Assembly: GCF_001482365.1 (NCBI RefSeq)
Contig: NZ_CP013254.1
Span: forward strand, 1,302,001-1,366,000
Source of the DNA: Kocuria flava
GTDB lineage: Bacteria > Actinomycetota > Actinomycetes > Actinomycetales > Micrococcaceae
DNA: 64,000 nucleotides
Direction: 5' to 3'
Under the pieces are notes generated by a model. The model was not told the DNA's origin. It was given only the letters and a program-made list of their open reading frames with translations, and did no database searches. Position 1 is the first letter of the stretch, and each line of letters starts with the position of its first letter. The position numbers and the translations under genes were made by a program. This document shows, piece by piece, positions 58,882-64,000 of this stretch.

Positions 58882-58924
58882 CGTGGCGCGCCCCGCAAAG
58901 GCCCCGTCCTCCGGCCGCCGCCGT

Positions 58925-59416
58925 GCCGGCCGCGGCCACGAGCAGCGTCCCCCGGTCCAGGGTCCGCAGCCCCGCGGCGGTGTAGGTGGGGGAGACCTCC
59001 CGGACGTCGGAGCCCAGGGACAGGGAGACGATGTCGCAGCGGTTGGCCGGCGCCCACTCGATGCCGGCGAGGACCTGGGCGTCGGCGCCCGAGCCGTCGT
59101 CGGCGAGGACCTTGCCCGCGAACAGCACGGCGCCGGGGGCGGTCCCGTAGCGGGGGCCCTCGGCGGGGGCGGCCGGGACGGCGCCGGTCCCGGCGCAGTG
59201 CGTCCCGTGCCCGTGGCCGTCCTGGGCGCTCTCCCCGGGCACGAACGAGCGCGCCGTGACCTCCCGTCCCGCGACGTCCGGGTGCCCGAGGTCCGGCCCG
59301 GTGTCCAGCACCGCGACGCGCACGCCGGCGCCGGTGAACGGCGAGCGCACCGCCTGCACGGCCTGCAGCCTGCAGGTCGAGGCGTGGGCGTCGCGGAACA
59401 CCGGCGGCAGCGGCAC
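58925..59416 (-). pseudogene. subtilase (peptidase S8) remnant, both ends lost
   Basis: About 164 residues of an S8 domain: catalytic Asp38 in VAVLDTGPD and His70 in HGHGTHCAG, then IVSLSLGSD and GTLLVAAAG. Homology stops at about 58925. The oxyanion Asn (AAGN) and the catalytic Ser box (GTSMA) are absent, and the frame runs on into the next gene out of register. No signal peptide or propeptide precedes residue 1 and the GTG at 59416 lacks a ribosome site. The simplest reading is an internal deletion of the C-terminal half plus loss of the N-terminus. Confidence 0.8.
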
Positions 59417-59524
59417 GGGCGGGGACGGCCCGGACGGGGGCGTGCCGGGCGGGGACTGCCCCGGCGGCCCGGGCGGGGCGGCCCGGCCCAGGAGCCGGCG
59501 CCGGAGGCGGGCCCACCGGGGTGT

Positions 59525-61045
59525 TCAGTGCGCCGCGGGCTGGCGGCGCAGCAGCAGGCGCACGAGGACGGCGGTCGCGGCCAGCAGCCCCGCCCCGATC
59601 GCGGCGGAGGCGTGGACCCCGGTCTCGAAGGCCCCGACGGCGGAGGTCAGCAGCTGCCCGGCGGCCGCCGCGTCCAGGTCCCCGGCCACGCCGACCGCCC
59701 CGCCGAGGGTCTCGGCGGCCACCGCCGCCTGCTCCGGGGACAGCCCCGGCGGCGGGGCGAAGGCGCGGGCGTAGCCGGCCGTCACGGCGGTGCCCAGCAC
59801 GGCGACCCCGAGGGCGGCCCCCAGCTCGTAGGCGGTCTCCGAGATCGCGGAGGCCGCCCCCGCCCGCTCCGGCTCGACCTCGGCGAGCACCAGGTCCCCG
59901 GCGAGGGTCTGGGCCGCGCCCGAGCCGATGCCCGTCACCACGAGCGCGGTGACCAGCACCGTGCCGTCGGAGAGGTCGCCCAGGGCCACCATGAGGAAGC
60001 CCGCGGTCATCACGGCCAGCCCGGCCGGGACCACGACCGCCGGGGGCACCCGGCGGGCCACCCGCACGGCGACGAGCCCGGAGAGGATCGTGGCCGCGGC
60101 GCCGGGCACCAGGGCCAGTCCGGCCCGCAGCGGGGGCAGGCCCTCGACGAGCTGCAGGTGCTGGGAGACGAAGAAGAGGAAGCCGATGAACACGGTGCTC
60201 GCCACGAGGTTGTTGACCAGCCCGCCGGTGAAGACGCGGCGGCGGAAGAGCCGGACGTCGAGCATGGGCACTGGCCGGCGCAACTGGCGGCGCACGAACG
60301 CGGTGCCCGCGAGCAGCGCGGCGGCCCCGGCCGCCGCCGCGGCCGGGGAGGCCCCCGCCGCGCCGGTGGACTTCAGGGCCCAGACGGCGCCCAGCATCGC
60401 GGCCAGCACGAGCGCGGCGCTGACGAGGTCCACCGGCCCGGGCCGCGGGTCGCGCGACTCCGGCACGAGCACGGGCCCCAGCACGAGCAGGGGCACGAGC
60501 ACCGGCACGGCCACGAGGAACACGGACCCCCAGCGGAAATGCTCGAGCAGGACCCCGCCCACCACGGGGCCGAGCACGCCCCCGGCGGAGAAGCCGGTGG
60601 CCCAGACGGCGATCGCGGTCCGCCGCTGCACGGTGTCCCGGAACAGGTTGCGGATCAGGGACAGGGTCGCCGGCATGAGCATCGCCCCGAAGACGCCCAG
60701 CACGGCCCGGGCGGCCACGAGCGCCGGCCCCGAGGGCGCGAAGGCCGCGAGGGCGGAGACCGCGGCGAAGCCGGTGCTGCCCACGAGCAGCAGCCGGCGC
60801 CGGCCCACCCGGTCCCCGAGCGCGCCCATGGGCACGAGCAGCCCGGCCAGCACGAGCGGGTAGGCGTCGACCATCCACAGCAGCTGCCGGCCGGTGGGGC
60901 GCAGCTCGAGGGAGATCTGCGGCAGGGCGAAGTGCAGCACCGTGTTGTCCACGGAGATCAGCAGCACCGGCAGCATCAGCACGACCAGCGCGCCCCACTC
61001 GCGGGCTCCGGCCCGGGCGGGGGCGTCGGGGGCTGGGGGCGTCAT
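59525..61045 (-). CDS. MFS drug-efflux transporter, DHA2 family (14 TM)
   Basis: A 506-residue transporter with about 14 membrane segments. The first contains PVLLISVDNTVLHFALPQI (motif D1-like), motif A is GALGDRVGRRRLLL, and motif C-like glycines are in WATGFSAGGVLGPVVGG. The ATG at 61045 has AGGAGG 8 bases upstream; longer in-frame starts are unsupported. It is divergent from the acyl-CoA synthetase. It probably exports drugs or other hydrophobic compounds by proton antiport. Confidence 0.9.
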   Translation of the reverse strand: MTPPAPDAPARAGAREWGALVVLMLPVLLISVDNTVLHFALPQISLELRPTGRQLLWMVDAYPLVLAGLLVPMGALGDRVGRRRLLLVGSTGFAAVSALAAFAPSGPALVAARAVLGVFGAMLMPATLSLIRNLFRDTVQRRTAIAVWATGFSAGGVLGPVVGGVLLEHFRWGSVFLVAVPVLVPLLVLGPVLVPESRDPRPGPVDLVSAALVLAAMLGAVWALKSTGAAGASPAAAAAGAAALLAGTAFVRRQLRRPVPMLDVRLFRRRVFTGGLVNNLVASTVFIGFLFFVSQHLQLVEGLPPLRAGLALVPGAAATILSGLVAVRVARRVPPAVVVPAGLAVMTAGFLMVALGDLSDGTVLVTALVVTGIGSGAAQTLAGDLVLAEVEPERAGAASAISETAYELGAALGVAVLGTAVTAGYARAFAPPPGLSPEQAAVAAETLGGAVGVAGDLDAAAAGQLLTSAVGAFETGVHASAAIGAGLLAATAVLVRLLLRRQPAAH

Positions 61046-61256
61046 GGGGCGGGGCCTCCTGGACTCACGGGGTGCGGGCTCCCATCCTCCCAGAGCCGTC
61101 CGGCGGTGCCGGTCGGCACCGCGCACCGGGCCGCCGGGGCGGGACAGGACCCCGCACCGGGCCGCACCGGGTCGCCGGGTCCGGCGGGGGCCGCGCACTA
61201 GACTGCACCGGAAGGCCGGGCCGGCCGGGCCCGGCGGGAGCGAGGAAGAGGTCCCC

Positions 61257-63053
61257 ATGGTGGAGGCGCACCCCACGAGCACGGCGTCCGGCGCGGAGCA
61301 GGACGTCTCCCGGCAGTACGAGGCGGTCCGCGACCGCCTCGTCGAGCTGCGGGAGGACTACGAGCGGGCCTGCGAGGAGTTCCGCTGGCCCCGGATGGAG
61401 CGGTTCAACTTCGCCCTGGACTGGTTCGACCACGTGGCGGCGGACCCGCGGCGCGGGGCCCGCGACGCCCTGTGGATCGTCGACCAGGACGGCACGGAGA
61501 CCCGCCGCACGTTCCGCGAGCTCTCGGCGGCCTCCGACCGCACGGCCTCGTGGCTGCGCGGGCTCGGCGTGGGACGCGGGGACCGGATCCTGCTGATGCT
61601 CGGCAACCGGCTGGAGCTGTGGGAGACGCAGCTGGCGGGGATGAAGCTGGGCGCCCCGGTGATCCCCACCGCGGTGATGATGCCCCCGGCGGACCTCGAG
61701 GACCGCGTGCGGCGCGGCCGGGTCTCGTGGGTCGTCACCGACGCCGCCAACGCCGGGAAGTTCGCCTCCGTGCCGGGGGACTACGGGCTCGTCGTCGTCG
61801 GGGACGAGGCGGAGCTCGCGGCCGTGCCCGGGGGGCTGGGCCGGCCCGTGCACGCCTACGCCGAGGCGGCGCAGGCCCCCGGGGAGTTCGTCCCCGACGG
61901 GCCCACGAGCGCGCACGACCCGCTGCTGCTGTACTTCACCTCGGGCACGACCTCCCAGGCCAAGCTCGTGGAGCACACCCACTACTCCTACTCCTACGGG
62001 CACCTGTCCACGGTGTACTGGATGGGCCTGCGCCCCGGGGACGTGCACCTGAACATCGCCTCCCCGGGCTGGGGCAAGCACTCGTGGTCGAACTTCTTCG
62101 CCCCGTGGATCGCCGAGGCCACCGTCTTCGTGCACAACCAGGAGCGCTTCGACGCCGCCGGGCTGATGGCGCAGATGGACCGGGCCGGGGTCACCAGCTT
62201 CTGCGCCCCGCCCACCGTGTGGCGGATGCTCATCCAGGCCGACCTCGGGCAGGTGCGCCGCCCGCCGTCCTCCGCCGTCTCGGCGGGCGAGCCCCTGAAC
62301 CCGGAGGTCATCCGGCGGGTGCAGGAGGCGTGGGGGGTGACGATCCGCGACGGCTACGGCCAGACGGAGACCACGCTGCAGATCGCCAACACCCCCGGTC
62401 AGCCGGTCGTCCCGGGGGCGATGGGCCGGCCGCTGCCGGGCTTCGTCGTCGAGCTCTTCGACCCGCAGACCGGGCGGCGGGCCGACGAGGGGGAGATCTG
62501 CCTGCGGGTCGACGACGACCCGCCGGGGATCATGGCCGGCTACATCGACGAGCCGGAGCGCACCGCGGAGGTCGTCAAGGACGGCTGGTACCACACCCGG
62601 GACATCGCCCGCCGGGACGAGCAGGGCGTCTACACCTACGTGGGGCGCACCGACGACGTCTTCAAGGCCTCCGACTACCGGATCTCGCCGTTCGAGCTGG
62701 AGTCCGTGCTCATCGAGCACCCGGCCGTGGCCGAGGCCGCGGTGGTCCCCGCCCCGGACCCGGTGCGCCACGCCGTGCCGAAGGCCTACCTCGTGCTCGC
62801 CGGCGGGGCCGAGCCCACCCGGGAGCTCGCGGGCGAGATCCTGCGCTTCGCCCGGGAGCACCTGGCCCCCTACAAGCGCGTGCGCAGGGTCGAGTTCACG
62901 GACCTGCCCAAGACGATCTCCGGGAAGATCCGGCGCGTCGTGCTGCGCGAGCGGGAGGAGGCCGCCGGGCGGGACGCCCCCGCGCCCGGCCGCCCGGACG
63001 CGGGGCTCGGCGTGGAGTGGACCGAGGCGGACTTCCCCGGCCTGCGCGGCTGA
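61257..63053 (+). CDS. AMP-dependent acyl-CoA synthetase / ligase
   Basis: A 598-residue ANL enzyme. The AMP-binding loop is LLLYFTSGTTSQAKLVEHTHYSYSY (near residues 220-244), followed by YGQTETT, DGWYHTRDIA, GRTDDVFKASDYRISPFELES, and the C-terminal lysine motif LPKTISGKIRR. The N-terminal EFRWPRMERFNFALDWFD is like medium-chain or acetyl-CoA synthetase relatives. It activates a carboxylic acid to acyl-AMP and then acyl-CoA; chain length is undetermined. A -10-like TAGACT lies at 61199-61204. The ATG has GAGGAAGAGG upstream. Confidence 0.9.
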   Translation: MVEAHPTSTASGAEQDVSRQYEAVRDRLVELREDYERACEEFRWPRMERFNFALDWFDHVAADPRRGARDALWIVDQDGTETRRTFRELSAASDRTASWLRGLGVGRGDRILLMLGNRLELWETQLAGMKLGAPVIPTAVMMPPADLEDRVRRGRVSWVVTDAANAGKFASVPGDYGLVVVGDEAELAAVPGGLGRPVHAYAEAAQAPGEFVPDGPTSAHDPLLLYFTSGTTSQAKLVEHTHYSYSYGHLSTVYWMGLRPGDVHLNIASPGWGKHSWSNFFAPWIAEATVFVHNQERFDAAGLMAQMDRAGVTSFCAPPTVWRMLIQADLGQVRRPPSSAVSAGEPLNPEVIRRVQEAWGVTIRDGYGQTETTLQIANTPGQPVVPGAMGRPLPGFVVELFDPQTGRRADEGEICLRVDDDPPGIMAGYIDEPERTAEVVKDGWYHTRDIARRDEQGVYTYVGRTDDVFKASDYRISPFELESVLIEHPAVAEAAVVPAPDPVRHAVPKAYLVLAGGAEPTRELAGEILRFAREHLAPYKRVRRVEFTDLPKTISGKIRRVVLREREEAAGRDAPAPGRPDAGLGVEWTEADFPGLRG

Positions 63054-63070
63054 GCCGCGGGACGAGTGCC

Positions 63071-63102
63071 GCGCCGGGACCCGTGACCGCGGGTCCCGGC
63101 GC
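63071..63102 (+). terminator. 13-bp hairpin, terminator of the acyl-CoA synthetase
   Basis: GCGCCGGGACCCG (63071-63083) and its complement (63090-63102) pair over a 6-base loop, 17 bases past the stop. Confidence 0.7.
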
Positions 63103-63238
63103 CTGCAATGTGACGTAACCCACGCGAGCACCGCTTCCCGGGTGTGGGCCGTTCGGGGGACGGGGTGGCGCGGGGCTCGTCCCCACTTCCTGCGACAGGA
63201 GCGGCCGGACATTACCCGGCGGTAAGCCGGGTGCCTTG

Positions 63239-63273
63239 GCAAACCCGTCATTGACCAGTGCAAACCCATGATT
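63239..63273. repeat. two direct repeats of GCAAACCC(G/A)T(C/G)ATT, 21 bases apart
   Basis: The 14-base word at 63239-63252 recurs at 63260-63273 with 12 of 14 matches. A 21-base period places both on the same face of the helix. It lies in the low-GC patch about 450 bases upstream of the RecQ-like gene. Confidence 0.5.
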
Positions 63274-63721
63274 CCGGGTCTTTGTCGGCCGTTCGGCGGG
63301 CCGCACCGGGGACCGTGACAGGACCGGGGAACCCTGCCACGATGATCGTGATCGGCCGCCCCACGGGGAGGACCGAACGGCCCGCCGGGGGGCGGGCCGG
63401 ACCGCGGTCCGTCGGGGGACGGACCGCCCGCACGAGGCATCGGGGGGTGCCGGTGCGGACCGGTCCGCCGGGAGGCGGACCACCGGGAGCGCCGCTGGGG
63501 AGCGGTGGTTCCCGCACAGGCGAGTCTCTGCTCGCCACCGGCCGCAAGGCCGGCCGGTGCGCCCGCTGCGGGGGCCGTCCGAGGAGGACGGGCAGCGGGC
63601 GCACCGCTCTGTCCGGGCTCCCCGCTCCACCTGCCGCCCGGCCCGTCCCGCGGGCGGTCCGCCCGGCACCGGGCGGCAGAGGACCGCCGACGACGTCGGG
63701 GGGCTCTGCGAGACTGGACCC

Positions 63722-64000
63722 ATGACGAGCTCCTCCTCCCCGACCACGCTCCCGGCCGTCCCCGCGACCCCGGACCCGCGCCTGCACGAGGACGCGCTGG
63801 AGCTGCTGCGCGCCCTCACCGGCCGGGACGACGCCGCGTTCCACCCCGGCCAGTTCGAGGCCGTCGAGGCCCTGGTCGGCCACGGGCGCCGCGCCCTGGT
63901 GGTCCAGCGCACCGGGTGGGGCAAGTCCGCCGTCTACTTCCTCTCCGCGCTGCTGCTGCGCGCCCGGGGCCGCGGGCCGACGCTCATCGTCTCCCCGCTG
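63722..64000 (+). CDS. RecQ-like DEAD/DEAH DNA helicase, N-terminal part (cut by window edge)
   Basis: The first 93 residues are visible. FHPGQFEAVEALVGHGRRALVVQRTGWGKSAVYFLSALLL contains the RecQ motif 0-like region and a Walker A variant (QRTGWGKS). TLIVSPL is motif Ia. The remainder lies outside the window. Family members unwind DNA in repair. The ATG at 63722 is used; no clear ribosome site is seen. Confidence 0.8.
   Translation, partial: MTSSSSPTTLPAVPATPDPRLHEDALELLRALTGRDDAAFHPGQFEAVEALVGHGRRALVVQRTGWGKSAVYFLSALLLRARGRGPTLIVSPL

Larger units (their letters stand above)
63054..63721. other. 668-base gene-free interval before the RecQ-like gene
   Basis: It contains the synthetase terminator (63071-63102), a less GC-rich patch at 63225-63290 with two near-identical 14-base words, and GC-rich sequence with no convincing gene. 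Open frames in it are short shadows with no ribosome site or family signal. Confidence 0.45.

Noticed and set aside
63258..63725. 155-residue open frame in the interval before the RecQ-like gene
   Set aside because: Arg/Gly/Pro-rich, no ribosome site, no motif, and it overlaps the RecQ-like start.

Overview
The window is a chromosomal segment of a very high-GC actinobacterium. Gene content and order (ppa/dacB, tilS-hpt-ftsH-folEPBK, panC-lysS-lsr2-clpC, mutY, disA-radA), the frequent GTG starts and the many 4-base stop/start overlaps all fit the Micrococcaceae. A Kocuria- or Micrococcus-like organism is my best guess, from gene order only. About 58 protein genes, one tRNA-Lys and one insertion sequence are supported. 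No rRNA, CRISPR array, prophage or plasmid gene is visible.

Layout. Bases 1-5400 hold a GABA/succinate-semialdehyde cluster: gabD (cut by the window edge), a PucR-type regulator, an APC amino-acid permease and a divergent second aldehyde dehydrogenase. Bases 5500-10742 hold a rhodanese, pheA, a small exported protein, a diacylglycerol-kinase-like lipid kinase, serS and a HAD phosphatase. Bases 10868-14528 hold a four-gene osmoprotectant ABC transporter whose ATPase gene carries a one-base frameshift at 11958-11960. Bases 14486-19499 (minus strand) hold a fused RecB-like nuclease/superfamily-1 helicase, an unknown protein overlapping it by 4 bases, and a SatD-like helix-turn-helix protein. Bases 19927-25801 hold ppa, a divergent dacB, an F420-associated zincin, a small regulator, tilS and hpt.

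Bases 26005-36351 are a long housekeeping string: ftsH, folE, folP, folB, folK, a DUF3180 membrane protein, two PH-domain membrane proteins, a DUF2520 Rossmann protein and panC. Folate and pantothenate synthesis are therefore transcriptionally linked to a membrane-quality-control protease. An IS481-family element (28138-29217, 1,080 bp, with a 6-bp CCTAGG duplication) has split this string between ftsH and folE. Next come lysS, a 71-residue membrane protein, lsr2 in AT-richer flanks, clpC, a GNAT acetyltransferase, mutY, a divergent surface protein, and the disA-radA pair (c-di-AMP synthesis and recombination).

Bases 47919-58545 are dominated by phosphate uptake: pstS-pstC-pstA-pstB behind a textbook PHO box (48030-48051), a convergent Pit transporter with its DUF47 partner, and, after a glutaminase-STAS-cyclic-nucleotide-domain fusion and tRNA-Lys, a solitary second pstS. 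The right end holds a truncated subtilase with an intact small inhibitor-like gene, a DHA2 drug-efflux protein, an acyl-CoA synthetase and the start of a RecQ-like helicase.

Many genes have a TANNNT hexamer ending 6-8 bases before the start codon, which suggests widespread leaderless transcription. mutY and the gene facing it have overlapping back-to-back -10 elements. I do not see a clearly novel multi-gene defence or biosynthetic system. The most curious items are the nuclease-helicase with its overlapping unknown partner, the three-domain glutaminase, the subtilase remnant and the IS insertion inside what looks like a native promoter.
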